A stretch of 64,000 nucleotides of DNA, from NCBI GenBank assembly GCA_949825065.1, contig OX463846.1, positions 17,022,205 to 17,086,204 of the forward strand, written 5' to 3'. The notes under the pieces are model-generated. The model was not told the origin of the DNA. It saw only the letters and a list, made by a program, of their open reading frames with translations, and ran no database searches. This DNA is from Odontocerum albicorne (taxonomy: Eukaryota; Arthropoda; Insecta; Trichoptera; Odontoceridae). Of the stretch, positions 33,851-45,119 are shown piece after piece; positions within the stretch are counted from its first letter, which is position 1; each line of letters begins with the position of its first letter. The translations under genes were made by a program, and so were the position numbers.

Positions 33851-34014
33851 TAAAATTAGTTGAATTTACTATTTTGGATTCTAAGTAGCCCAGAAGCGTC
33901 TAATTTGCTTGTTCACATAGCCACTGAGATTGAAATGTGCTTCGTTACGTCATGTGATTTTTTATAAAATTTCTAAATCGTCGTCACCACCATAATAACA
34001 ACAATTTAAATAAA

Positions 34015-34245
34015 ATGTATAAATCACCCTTTAGAGAATAGATTCTTCTCAAGAATTCACTAATTTAGTTTAATTGACGGATCAAAAATATTACAAAAAT
34101 TAAAATGAATTAAGTGTAAGGATAGGAAGATAGCAGCTGTGAACAATTAAATTAGGCACTGCTCCAAATTTATGTATGGTTTATAAAAACATATTTCGTA
34201 AGAAATTTTTTATACAACGCTTATCAAGGAAAGACGAACTAGAAA
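34015..34245 (-). mobile_element. SINE-C copy
   Basis: Collinear with 12085-12320. Reverse-strand AGTTCGTCTTTCCTTGATAAG, then a central GCTATCTTCCTATCCTTACAC, and GAGAAGAATCTATTCTC at the end. The B box is lost. Confidence 0.65.
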
Positions 34246-34249
34246 AAGT

Positions 34250-35160
34250 TTACTTCAAGTGCTTCCTAAAAACCTATAGCCATATTTAGCATCCGATTGT
34301 CGGCGCACAGGCGACAAGCGATATGTAATTTAGCTCAGTTGTTGGCTGACCGGAGACATGTTTATTATTGCGTACATTTTAAATTTCTTGCACAACGCAT
34401 AAGCTAACATTCAATAATTTCAAAACATTATAAAATTAAATAATCCTTGCTACAAACACATATAGGTGTAAAATTAGAGTGGTAAGGGTTAACATGCCAT
34501 ATTGTTTGCGGATTGAAGGACATGCAATAATTGAATTTCATGCGTGAATAAGTGCAAATCTCTCTTTATTATGCATCACACAACATATCGATCAAGTGCC
34601 AATTCCTACACGCTGCGTTTTGAGGTGTGCGGGTCTCTCACGTACGACTCGCCATTTCCATCGACAAAAAAAATTTAATTAAAAAAAATCTAAATATTAT
34701 TGAAAATATTATGAAAAGTCGCATTTTCTTCTGTTCCGGTTTATCCGCAACCCGGTTGATGCAGCCCCGGATAATGGAAAGTCTACTGTACATAACGAGT
34801 ATCTTGAGCCAACTATATGTTATAATACTTTTGTCAGTCTTCCTTTATTAGGCGTTCTGCTCAGCTTCACTTTGTGGATTGGTTTTCTCAGTATTTTGAC
34901 ACTATTTAAATTAATTTTGTTCATGCAACAAATTGACAAAAATGTCTTTTGGTTTCAATTTAAACGTTGACGGTGATTTCTTAGAAGGTTTAACACCCGG
35001 GGCCAAAAAAACCAATTACTGATTCTTGGAATTTAATTACATTCCATCTCATCTTCGTCGTTTACCTTTATTTTCAGATGTTTTTTTTTCTGGTTTATTT
35101 TCTCTATTTAATGGTGTTTAGAATAATTTCTCAATTTTAAGCAACGGTTGAAAAATGTTA
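34250..35160. other. AT-rich DNA without recognised feature
   Basis: No supported feature. A 74-codon plus frame (34627-34851) has no family resemblance. Confidence 0.4.
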
Positions 35161-35164
35161 AAAT

Positions 35165-35385
35165 GCGAAATTCAGGGGAATTGAAATGGAATAACCAAAG
35201 GAAATAAGTCAGAAATGGGTGTGAAACATTCGAAAACAGAAAAAAGATACTTGAAAAACAGGATGTAACTCAACATGAACAAAAAGAAACGAAGGGCATT
35301 GTGGAAAGAGATGTTTGCTTCGATATGAGAAGAACTAATCGCTGAAGTATTATCAAATTGAAGTTTCTAATTTTATCGATCAACC
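35165..35385 (+). repeat. dispersed repeat family H, copy 2
   Basis: About 80 percent identical by eye to 27815-28035 across its length; see that entry. It carries extra stop codons relative to copy 1. Confidence 0.75.
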
Positions 35386-36274
35386 TAGGAAAAAGGTAAC
35401 ACAAAACATTAACTACTATAGAGTCTACTTTAGTCCAGTTAACTTAAATTTGAAACGTTATCCTGCGAATTTTGGTTTCTTTGCGCATACCATATACCCC
35501 TTTCTCTTATTTACCTTCATTTTAGTCAATGTGTATATTAATGGTGCAAAGACCACCCATACAAAGCATCTGGTTGATTGGATTAGAACGTTTATGCATA
35601 TTAACGAACTTATAATATCTGGATCGTCATAAATTATGCAACAATTCGCTTTTATATCAGTAAGCTAAGCAAGTAACATAACAATAGGAAGAAAACGCTC
35701 CAAATCACTTGAATTGAATACTCTGGCTAATCTGTCAAGGACACATTGAAACAGTACGGTGAAGAATTGTAACATTTAATTAGTTCTACAAAATTAGCAT
35801 AAGCCCTTGTCTTATAAATACCTCACAATTATTGAAAAATATTTATTATATACTATAGACATGTAGAAGTACATGGGAAGCAAATAAACCGTTACACAGC
35901 ATATCTTCTACTAATAGTTCCTGAAAAATCTTTATCAGACGAACAAACGTGCGGGCTAAGCCCTATTGAGAGCTATAAGAAATCTTTACATACTCGTATA
36001 AGATAAAGATGTGTGCTGCTGTTGAGAGTAAATTTAATGTTTTTTTATTCTTTAATGGTTATTCGCTAAATTATGGGTGTTTTTAACTATTTTGAGTGCA
36101 ATATATGTTCGAGTAGCATCAATACGGTAGGAGCTCGCTATTCGAAATAATACCAAGTTAACAACGAATTATTGCTTAAAAATATGTTAGTTTAAACAAA
36201 AAATTATAAACCTATTAGAAATGTTAATGTACCATATATGTATAAAATATATGAATACACAATATAAATGGGGG

Positions 36275-36825
36275 GGGGGTTACCATTCAAAAAAGATCAT
36301 GTCTATCGGATGCAAAAAATGAGTTGATAAAGCAGATTTTCTTCGTATCGATGGTACGGAGCCGTTTACTATTTCATTTCAATGAAAAAAGCACATTAAT
36401 AATTTTAAAATCATAATCTGTATTGTTTTAAAAAAGAATCTTGTCGAGGTTTCAAACCAATCAAAAAAGATCATGTCCTTATTGACCAATCATAGCTTTC
36501 CGATTGTGTCTAACTTCAAACCAGTTCACCAGCAACTGTCAGTTTTAAATCGTACATGCAGTGTAACGTCATTATACAGTTTTATCTACGTACATATATT
36601 TAAAGTTTTCTAGTAATATTTCTTCTTATTTTGTAACACTTTACTTATTTTATTTGATTAAATAAAAATAAATTACTCTACCCAATTATTTTTTTATTAT
36701 TTTTTGCAACACCTGTATAATATTTTTGAAATCGAACAAAAAAACATCATGTCCCAGACATGTTCAATCAAAATAGATTAAAGTAGAATTGTTCACTCAA
36801 AAAGGATCATGTCCGTATTTTAAAC
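36275..36825 (+). repeat. four spaced copies of a 16-bp motif
   Basis: The motif CAAAAAAGATCATGTC appears at about 36287, 36464, 36739 (variant AAAAAAACATCATGTCC) and 36799 (variant CAAAAAGGATCATGTCC), all in the same orientation with unrelated sequence between. Confidence 0.7.
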
Positions 36826-36829
36826 TAGA

Positions 36830-38325
36830 ATAACTATTTTAATTATTATGATTCGATTTTAAACAACGAATCAAGTTACCTTAAGCGATTTCAGATATTT
36901 TTACAATGAATTATTATGTCATATATTTTTAATGAAAACAGTTTTTTTGAGATTTCCCAACATTCTGATTTGGTGGGTATGTTATTTTTTTAATATTACC
37001 TCGTCAAATGTAAAAAATAAATACTTATACTTTTCCTAACGTCTCTCTAACTTTCAACCTAAGCACAACTCTCGTTACGATTAAAGTAATTTATTTAAGA
37101 ACTTCCTTATTCCTCTCTCTACTTTCGCCGTACATTTTATTCGTTATATTTATTTTCTACCTTGTTTAGTGTTAAGATTATTTCTATAGGAAACTATTAT
37201 ACATTTTCGAATACTTTAAAATATTTTATCAAAACTTACTATTATTGAACTGATTAATTTTTTATATTAAATTTGTTAAATATTTTAATACGTTTGCATA
37301 GCCAAAGAATATTTCTCCAAGAATCCTTTGTTGATAAAATTACTTCTTACCACGGTACTTACGTACTGATATTATATACACGTCATTTCCTGCAACACAT
37401 CCGTTCAACTCCGACTATCTCTGTACCTACAATCAAATAAATTATGTCGTTTCCCTTCTCAGATGGGGAGGATTCAGGACTGTTATGTCCTTAATTTAAT
37501 CTCATGTAATTTCAGGCAAGCTTCATATTCGTCAGTGAAGGACTTTAAAAGATAAATAAACTGTACGCCCGGTGTGATCAGCACAAGAGTTGTAAAATAT
37601 AAAGGGTTTATGATATAACATAAACAACTTTATTATGGTTGATATACGGTGCGAAAATTGCATACAATTTTCTTAATGAAATGTACAGTTTCAAAGAGAT
37701 TATTTTTCCTCCTATCTCCATCCCACTACGTGAGGTAAACTTTTCGAATAATATCTTTCCAGAGTTATCTTTTGTGGATAAAATCTCCCGCCACTCACAG
37801 CCTTCGAACTCCACCACAGTTAGGCTGTGCATAACGAGTAATCGCGTCGATGCTGGTTTCAAGCCCTAACAAAAGAGGAGGGTAGGTGACTACTCAAAAA
37901 TGGCCGCAAAACGTAGGCGAAACAAGCTTATGTTTACTAGTTTATCTCATCAAAGCTGATAATATTATAAATTTTCAATACAAATAAAATTGACGCTATC
38001 AAAACTATCTACTGTATGAAGTAAGCATCATGGCTTCAGTCTCGAAGTAATGTTTCTGTTTATAAAAAATAATTTTAAAAATAAATAAGTATATTTAAGA
38101 AAAATAACAGTTACGCATTATCGTAGCGCAATAAATATTAAAGCTCTGTTTTATGAGATATTTAAATCTAAAAGGGCTCTTGGAATATATTTAAAATGGA
38201 AAATATCCGCTTATATTTATTGTTTGTATCGATAGTTTATATTTTATACAATCAAAAGAAGTAGTCTACTAACTGTGACAGTTAACCTCTGTAGACAACA
38301 AAGGAGTCTCTTAATTGAGCCCAAA
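36830..38325. other. AT-rich DNA, nothing firm
   Basis: Featureless except a GC-richer patch at 37640-37920, where an 84-codon minus and a 76-codon plus frame overlap. The minus frame contains VVEFEGCEWREIL; no family recognised. Confidence 0.35.
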
Positions 38326-38329
38326 ACGG

Positions 38330-38790
38330 GCCTTAGTCTGGTTTTCCACATCATCATGTGGGGTAGCTCATGATTGAGCATCATGACTCCCATAATAGCC
38401 TCTGACAACTCTTCTCAATCCGTCCATGCACTCCGCAGCTCGAAAGGCATTTGATAATAGTAGGCCTGTTCCGTCGCTCACTTGGTCAGTCCAGCACATT
38501 GGGATTCTCCGTGCGTCGTCGTTCCACGCCTTTAGTAACCACAAACCTCTCCAAACTGCCTCCATGGCCACGAGCAATGGGCTTAAAGTATCGGAGGACT
38601 CATCGAAAGCATTTTGTCGACAATCTGTTGTTGATTCTGTTCTTCAAAAATGGAGGCGTTAGTTCGCCTTGCTGTCCATGGAATTCGTAATATCCTTCTC
38701 CAGCACCACATTTTAAATGCATCTATTCTACGTCTCTCGCTTGCTCTCAGAGTCCAAGTCTCAGCGCTATACGTGAATATTGCGAAGACG
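38330..38790 (-). pseudogene. RTE/BovB-type LINE C-terminal remnant
   Basis: On the minus strand, across shifting frames, landmarks of a non-LTR ORF2 C-terminus appear in order: FKMWCWRRILRIPWTARRTN (near 38700), a serine-rich stretch, CWTDQVSDGTG, NAFRAAECMDGLRRVVRG, YYGSHDAQS and a stop (38368). At least two frameshifts. The plus-strand frames over the same bases are shadows. Confidence 0.75.
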
Positions 38791-39084
38791 AGATACTTAA
38801 CTTAATGCATTTTTGTCGTGAAGGTAATGGTGCAGCTCTTTCATATCTTTTTTAGCTTTGACACATAATATAAGGCCTTTTAACCTTTGTGATTTGTTGG
38901 AAAAGATTTTCATGTGGTAATAAGTCCACCGTGATGTAATGTACAAGTATACAAAGGAAATGCAATACGACATAAGTTATCTGAAATAAGGATATATTTA
39001 TAATGCAGTGTTATGTTTTCGAGACTTCTTCTTTTTTTAATATTCTCGTACAAATGAAGGATATTAAGAAACTTATGTTCTTCC

Positions 39085-39170
39085 ATCCATATATCCATCG
39101 TGTCGTGTAGCTCATGACTGAGCATCGTAACTCCCATGATAGCCCTCGACGACTTCCCTTCAAGTTATGT
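39085..39170 (-). pseudogene. RTE/BovB-type LINE scrap
   Basis: Minus strand SRAIMGVTMLSHELHDT matches the end region of the fragment at 38330-38790. Only about 85 bp is recognisable. Confidence 0.55.
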
Positions 39171-39444
39171 GATTAAAATTTGTTAGAACATTTTAAAAGG
39201 AAATTTAATTTCTAAAAAACAGACGTTTGAAAATTTACAAAACTCTGTTTCTTAAATATATCTCGAAAGAGCTAATCAAATTTACTAGAGATTGCCACTA
39301 CATAATTTTTTATTAATAACGATTCAAAATACAGATAAAGTACTTTAGATAAATTATGATACGGTTGCATTTATGTATGCAAAAATTTGGGATTAAGTAC
39401 ATGTAAACATGTAAATCTTCACTCTTGAGTGTTTTTATATTAAG

Positions 39445-39600
39445 GACAAATATATGAAATTTGTGAATAATATATGAGATCACTTCATCACAGGCCTTGC
39501 TAATGAATCTCTTAATATGTAAAATTGAGGATTTCTTGCATTATCATATACTGATATCCAACGGTTCACTTCTCAATCAAAAGGGTGTACCATAAATTGT
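39445..39600 (+). repeat. dispersed repeat family F copy
   Basis: ATGAGATCACTTCATCACAG followed by GCCTTGCTAATGAA and TATCATATACTGATATCC, collinear with 14285-14490. Confidence 0.55.
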
Positions 39601-39954
39601 AAATATCGTGGTACTGAAAAAATGTGTATATTTTAAAGATTAAACTAAAAGAACCATCACCATTAAATGTTGCGAAATTACTTGATAGAAAAAATAATAA
39701 ATAATAAAATTGTCCTTTTTTCTTTATTTCCTCAAAACTTTAAAGGAAGTTAATTAGCCAATTAAAAAAAAAGCTCGAATTTGAGTGGAGTTAAGTGCGT
39801 CATTCAAAAGCTGTAATCCTAAATTAATCGATTTTTGGGGTAGAAAGAGACAATCTTGTCTCCCAACTATAGTATTTAACACCTTCACATCACCAATTCT
39901 ATGTTATGTGGACAGGTACCATACGAATAATTAAATAAATTCCTAGTTGATCAT

Positions 39955-40105
39955 ATTTCAGAAGCATGAAAAGCGTGTGGAGCGATGGTTGGAAATGAGC
40001 CTGGAATTAGTTGGAAGCTGAAGAGTTAGTCAGAAATCTAGATTGATGGAATTATACGTTACCTAGGCTTCAACTCCGACCTGAAAGGGGTGTACAATAC
40101 AATGA
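39955..40105 (+). pseudogene. possible LINE 3' end
   Basis: The sequence ends ACCTGAAAGGGGTGTACAAT then ATGATGATGATGG. It resembles the C-terminus plus ATG-rich tail of CR1/RTE-like elements; the frame reads LRPERGVHNTMMMM in good copies. Only the last about 50 bp is convincing. Confidence 0.35.
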
Positions 40106-40109
40106 TGAT

Positions 40110-41060
40110 GATGGAAAACTCACCATTCGTCACTCACCTATCATAACAATTATCTCTTTTTATTTTTTGTAATGTTTTTAATCTTTCAATAATAGTGGAT
40201 AGTGCTTCCCGAGTAAGAAAGTACTTTAGAGAAGTCTGCTCTTTAAACGACGATTTTCAAAAAGCATTTGTATTATTATTAAAAAAAAGTGTAATAACGA
40301 CACACAGGAATAATTCATCGGTGTACCAATTCTCATGTAAATTCGAGCCAAAGGAAGCCGAATATTTGTATTATTGTTAATCTGGAATCGTTAATCAAGT
40401 AGTTACGTGTCTTCTATCACTGATATTTATCTCGGAGGCAACAATAAATAATTCGTAGGCCTACTTAATGTATAGGCCTACTAATAACTTAAAGGTATTA
40501 TCCTGTGAATAGAAACGTGGCTGGATCACGGTGCGTCAAGTTTGACTGAATTCAGAGAAAGCTTCAGAATTTCAGTACCAACTAATATATACATGTGTAA
40601 ACATCATTAAATTTACGTGTAAATAATGGGTCTTTCAAAATGCAAAGTAAACGACGAGAGTTTATTTAACGTCATTGTGTAAAACAACTTTAGGAATAAG
40701 AACATACATAAGTAGCAACATTGGTATTATATTTACGCCTTAAAAAAGAGGAAATGGTCTTCTTGCTTTATTTATTCTGTTATTTGATAAAATGTATTAA
40801 TTAATTTGCAATCGTTGCAAGAGATACCTATGAATTAAGTTATACAAATTATATTGATTCTTTATTACTAATGGGTGTTATTTGTGAGCGAAAATATTTA
40901 CGTGTTTTTATTTAGTTCAACTCTTTTATAATCTAATTTCAAGCTAAATTAATTGTTAATATAATATATATCAAGAAGGATTAAATCTGTAAATAGTTGG
41001 CATTGAATAAATATTAGGTGCTTATAAAAAATAACCCCGTGAAATTTGTGTTGGCGCCAA
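40110..41060. other. AT-rich DNA without recognised feature
   Basis: No supported feature. Confidence 0.4.
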
Positions 41061-41064
41061 ATGT

Positions 41065-41290
41065 GAGGACCTTTGTAACTTAGTTGGTAAGATGTCTGTC
41101 TCCCAACCCGGAGGCTGCGGGTTCAAATCCCGCTGGAACCCAGATTTTTTTAAAAAAGGATTCCAGTCGGGTTTTCATATAAAGCCCCTCTTACATTTTT
41201 CTGGTTGGTTGACAAAAATTGCCACGTGGTAATAAGCTCGCCAGTTTGTACAGTATACAATGAAAGTCTAATATAACACAACAATACTCC
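41065..41290 (+). mobile_element. SINE-A, best-preserved copy
   Basis: Reference copy for the family. A tRNA-derived head of about 75 bp has an A box within CTTAGTTGGTAAGATG and a B box GGTTCAAATCCCGCTGG. Then come a T-run and AAAAAAGGATTCCAGTCGGG, the conserved body TTTCTGGTTGGTTGACAAAAA, GCCACGTGGTAATAAGCTCG and an end near GTACAGTATACAATG. RNA polymerase III would transcribe such an element from the internal boxes; mobilisation would rely on a LINE in trans. Confidence 0.85.
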
Positions 41291-41294
41291 ACAG

Positions 41295-42165
41295 CTGATT
41301 TTGACAGCTCAGTACACCATCACATAATAAAAATATTAAAATGGCTATTTCATATTTTTAAAGAAATAATTTGAACCAAGCATGCACTAAAAAGACTGAC
41401 GAGCATTGCATTAACTATTCTAAATGTATTTTGTACAAACTTAAGTGTGTTAATATCACTCATAGTACGATCATGACTCGTACAAATAAACAATACTGAC
41501 TTCGTCCACATTATAAAAACAACGTAAATATGTCAACAAATTATGTTACAACCTTAATCAAGGGAAACAATTCAAGCAAAAACTCTAATCATTGTGTAAC
41601 ATCACCGGCATTTTAAACCACAGATAACAGCAATATTTGCAAACAAACTTCAACAACTATGACAAACATTGTATAAATAATGCAGTGGCACAATCATCAC
41701 CCCCAGATTTTTGCATAAGGAAGTATGATAAATAATAACGAATTAATTGAAATGCTTAACGTTTTTTTCAATAACATTAACGGGAAAGAAATTATTAGCA
41801 ATATTGATTATAAACTCAACGAAAGGTCGCAATTTGAAAAACTTCTTTGAGATGAATGAATCTAAAATCAATTATAATAAGGTATGTGAGGCTCTACAGC
41901 ATCAGAAATAGGATGATATTAATGATAGAAATCAATTAATAAACACAACTTTCATAATTTACTCGTTTTAAGACTAATTAGGAAGTATTACAAACGAAAA
42001 TAATTGACTTTGAAACCACCATTAGGGGATGTGAAGAAACAAATAAATCGGCGAGTTTTTAAGGAGATCAACAAAAAACAACAGGGGGTCAAGAATATTT
42101 TGTGCAATTTATAAGAGGATTCCCAACTGGATATAGACATGGTTTAATTATTGATAGGTAAAATA
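41295..42165. other. AT-rich DNA, possibly decayed LINE 5' region
   Basis: No clean frame. Because it precedes an endonuclease remnant in the same orientation it could be its upstream part, but I cannot show this. Confidence 0.3.
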
Positions 42166-42169
42166 GACT

Positions 42170-42560
42170 CGGAAATTTCGATATCTTCATCGATAGGTGC
42201 GTGCATTTTTAATCGTAAAAGTAGGAAAAAAAATCAACCAATTCCTCTTAAAATATCGTTGTTCAGCAAATTTGAGGCTTTCACATTTTCATTGTGATGG
42301 TCCATCTTTCAAGTGGGAAAAAAATCATTATTTGTTGCTGTTACGTACCCCCAGGTGAAAGCGTGGGTATACACATATACTCGTACTCGAGTTACATTGG
42401 GGCAGTCGAACGAATTGTAACTACGAGTATGTAGTTACCCGGTCAATGATTTTATTTTGGTTGGCGATTATAATATGCCGTAGATAACTGGGTTGTGGAC
42501 TATTACTTCGGTAAAGGATTTTAGTGTTTCTCCTGACTCATATAATTTTAACCAAATTAG
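42170..42560 (+). pseudogene. LINE endonuclease-domain remnant
   Basis: The frame near 42330-42500 reads FVAVTYPQ then NDFILVGDYNMP. This is the pattern of the apurinic-type endonuclease of Jockey-like LINEs, in which the GD(F/Y)N block supplies a catalytic Asp and Asn. A preceding segment (LKISLFSKFEAFTFSL) fits the strand before it. At least three stops; no RT follows. Confidence 0.65.
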
Positions 42561-42984
42561 AAAACTATTGGTATTATGTCATCTTCCTTTTCTTTACAAG
42601 GTGTTTTTAATTTATAAGTTAAGCGTGGGGTTTTTAATTTAAAAAACGCAATTGCACTTTTAATTATAAATTATTTGTACCATATATTTTCTGTTTTTTT
42701 TGTATACATATTTTTTTCCATTTAAATTGTGTGTTCAAGTTTAGAAGTTTTTACTGTTGTCAATTTTTGTTATAATATAATGGGGCTAGAGTTGTTTTTT
42801 TTTTTCATTTTATGTTTTTTTTAATTGATTTTCTTAAAGTCCGTTAAAAATTAATAAAGAAATAACGGTATCAACAATAGAAAGTATCTAAAAAATACAT
42901 TAAAAACAGAAAAAACAAAACATTAATATTCTAAATAATTCACGGAAACTTCACTTAATAAATCAGTAGTTTGATGCAAAAACT

Positions 42985-43035
42985 TTCGTAACCTAATAGG
43001 TAAGACGTTCTTTTTCCATCCGTTGTCGATATTTT
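42985..43035 (+). mobile_element. SINE-A head scrap
   Basis: CTTTCGTAACCTAATAGGTA followed by AGACGTTC resembles the A-box region of SINE-A; no body follows. Confidence 0.4.
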
Positions 43036-43109
43036 CAACAAAACTTGAATGCCTTTATTGTATGTAGGTTGTGCAGTTTATCTTTGTTTATTGTAATTTG
43101 TACAGAAAC

Positions 43110-43490
43110 ACCGAGGAATATATGAAAATAATATATGTGACAAAATAAGGAATGAGGACATGAGAAAAGAACTTACAGATCGGAATAAGATGCAGTGCTT
43201 AAGACGAAGAAATGGACATTGAGATAGTTCAATCATGTAAAAAGAATTAATGATGAAAAATATACGAAACTAGTCAATATGAGTCGTAGGTGTGAAAATT
43301 TTGAGAAGGCTTTAAAAAACATAACATTACCAAATGAATCAAAAACTGAAAGAATTTATAGTAGAATAGTATGCATGATAAGGTGTATGGACGTGGCATA
43401 AACGAAAGACGTTTAGAATAAAGTGGACATCTGCCCACTTCAACTATCTCAATAGAGGCATGGCGTGATGGAGATGACGATGCACAAAGA
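43110..43490 (+). mobile_element. LINE-G 3' tail fragment
   Basis: Sense copy: NKMQCLRRRN, HVKRINDEKYTK, then MDVA and WHTAHFNYLNRG-like remnants, and the end GAGGCATGGCGTGATGG. Strongly decayed. Confidence 0.55.
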
Positions 43491-43494
43491 CATT

Positions 43495-44180
43495 TCTCCC
43501 CCCGCCATCTCGCGACCAATGTTTGAATAATTTGATCAACAAACGTCAAATGTTCATGTATTTATTTCCTCACTAAAGAGTCATTCAAACTACCTCTCAA
43601 GGTTTTGCAGTTTTTGTCTTTGTGTATTCAAATTTATACATAAGCATTTTCCCCCGCAAACTCTCGCGTTCTTTGAACTATTTTGATTACTAAACATTGA
43701 ATGTCGAATGTTTTTAAACTAGCTTTTCCAAGTTTTAAAGTTTTAGTCTTTGTGTCCAAATGTGTAGTGAAACATATCTCCTCGCGCCCTATCTCGCCGT
43801 TTGAATGCTTTCGATTGCTAAACTTGTAATACTTATGTTTTTTTCTCATTATTGAATTTACTTTTCTCTAGCAAGGTTTTGAAAAATGTGTCTTGTTATA
43901 TCCAAATATATACCAAGACATTTTTTACCGAAATAATTTTGATCATGTAAACGTTTAATATTCATCCCTATTTTCATTGTATCACTATTTTCATTGAAGC
44001 TTCACATGTTAACCCATTGCATACGACAACAACCGACACCAAATCAAACGGGTAATCAATTGTCTATGGACGAAGCTAGTTGTGTTACAAATCGTATTAT
44101 GCTTAATTTGCCCTACATATATTAGGGTACATTAAAATGATCTCAAGTCAATATCGCCGACAAGATTGTTCTTGGATCAT
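43495..44180. other. AT-rich DNA without recognised feature
   Basis: Three loosely similar phrases (GTCTTTGTGT, TCTCGC, TTTGAATG) recur around 43500-43810, perhaps an ancient tandem duplication; otherwise featureless. Confidence 0.35.
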
Positions 44181-44182
44181 TT

Positions 44183-44445
44183 GAATGGCGTTTTGGTAAA
44201 GAGGTATATGTCATCAATGACTTATTTGTCAATTTGAAGTTTTGCAGCACTTGTATTCCTGAAATACAGACCTCAGATAAATTTTAAAGGTAAACTTTGA
44301 ATATATACTCTTAAATATTTTGGATATTCAAAGTTTACCTTTAAAATTTACCTGAAGTCTGTATTTCAGGAATACAAATGTTGCAAAACTTCAAACTGAC
44401 AAATAAGTAATTGATGACATGTACCTCTTGACCAAAACGCCATTC
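44183..44445. repeat. inverted repeat with 122-bp arms
   Basis: The left arm 44183-44304 and right arm 44324-44445 are reverse complements at roughly 92-94 percent identity, separated by a 19-bp spacer. Arms start GAATGGCGTTTTGGTAAAG and end AAAGTTTACCTTTAAAATTT near the centre. It is compatible with a foldback (MITE-like) element, but I see no clear target duplication. A 13-bp remnant of similar sequence continues outside the left arm. Confidence 0.93.
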
Positions 44446-44449
44446 ATTT

Positions 44450-44795
44450 ATTGTCTTGACTATGTGTATTGAGATGATTTGGGCATGTAGAACGAATGAA
44501 TGAAGAAATATAACTAAACAAATGTATATGATAGTGCAACCATGAGAAGGCATGATAATGGAAGTCCATGGAATGTATGGTTGGATCAAATGAATAATAT
44601 TTTGAAAAAAGCAAACATAGAGAAATTATTGGAGTTGTTTGAGAAGGTGTATGGGTGTAGAAGAGGAAAAGGGTGTGTTTCGAGATATAAATGTCTGATG
44701 TCCTGTCTTCTTAGCCTACCAGGAAACGAATTACAGGATAATGGCGTGACGGTATGTATGCATATACACGTATGTACTGTGGTTATTCGCATGAC
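44450..44795 (+). mobile_element. LINE-G 3' tail fragment
   Basis: Sense copy with a partly open frame (44542-44823): RRHDNGSPWNVWLDQMNNIL, a basic stretch, CVSRYKCLMSCLLSLPG, then the 3' end ATGGCGTGACGGTATGTATG. This matches the family's order WLDQ(V/M)N..R..C..LSAYP. The open frame is residual, not a gene. Confidence 0.7.
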
Positions 44796-44874
44796 ACTCC
44801 ACATGCGATTGCATATAAAATAAAATATGATAACATATGCGTTTAGGTGATAAGCATATGTTCAAGATACCACA

Positions 44875-45115
44875 GTCTTCTGCGACATTACTCGGGCGTT
44901 CAGGTTTTAGAACCAATGGGTGCGGGCACGAAACTGGTTGTTCGTCATCGCACATATTGACAATACTACGACATACTTCTACCACATGCTAGTATACCCG
45001 CAAACCGGGACCCTTTTTAATTTATTTTTTTGTCATCATCGTACAAAACTCCCAATTCCCGTACAGAAAACAAGCGTTTTACCAATTATATCACGGAAGT
45101 CATCCCTATTATTTT
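44875..45115 (-). mobile_element. SINE-D copy
   Basis: On the minus strand a tRNA-like head, CCGTGATATAATTGGTAAAAC, leads into GGGTCCCGGTTTGCGGG. The body follows with GTATTGTCAATATGTGCG, GATGACGAACAACCAG and GGTTCTAAAACCTGAACGC. The plus frame 44920-45141 is a shadow. Confidence 0.7.
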
Positions 45116-45119
45116 GTAC

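Larger units (their letters stand above)
32960..33975 (-). pseudogene. old Tc1/mariner-superfamily transposase, split by two insertions
   Basis: Three collinear minus-strand blocks of one transposase. Block 1 (33970-33865) gives EAHFNLSGYVNKQIRRFWAT, the region after the first catalytic Asp. Block 2 (33630-33445) gives FFENISGNAIMVDGERYRYMI, then in another frame EFDLFNMSLQFD..CH, matching the NMWFQQDGATCH site with its second Asp. Block 3 (33180-32960) gives SPD..TLRLVLWG, VQLKGNIHDVVVGI and ARHCVAARGGHLVDIIFYI before a stop. Between blocks 1 and 2 lies repeat E, between 2 and 3 a SINE-A. Several stops and shifts show that it is long dead. The order and spacing make chance similarity unlikely. 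Confidence 0.8.

Noticed and set aside
36240..36300. G-run as regulatory site
   Set aside because: A single homopolymer of nine or ten G; no supporting context.
44542..44823. 93-codon gene
   Set aside because: It is the residual frame of a LINE-G tail with family landmarks.
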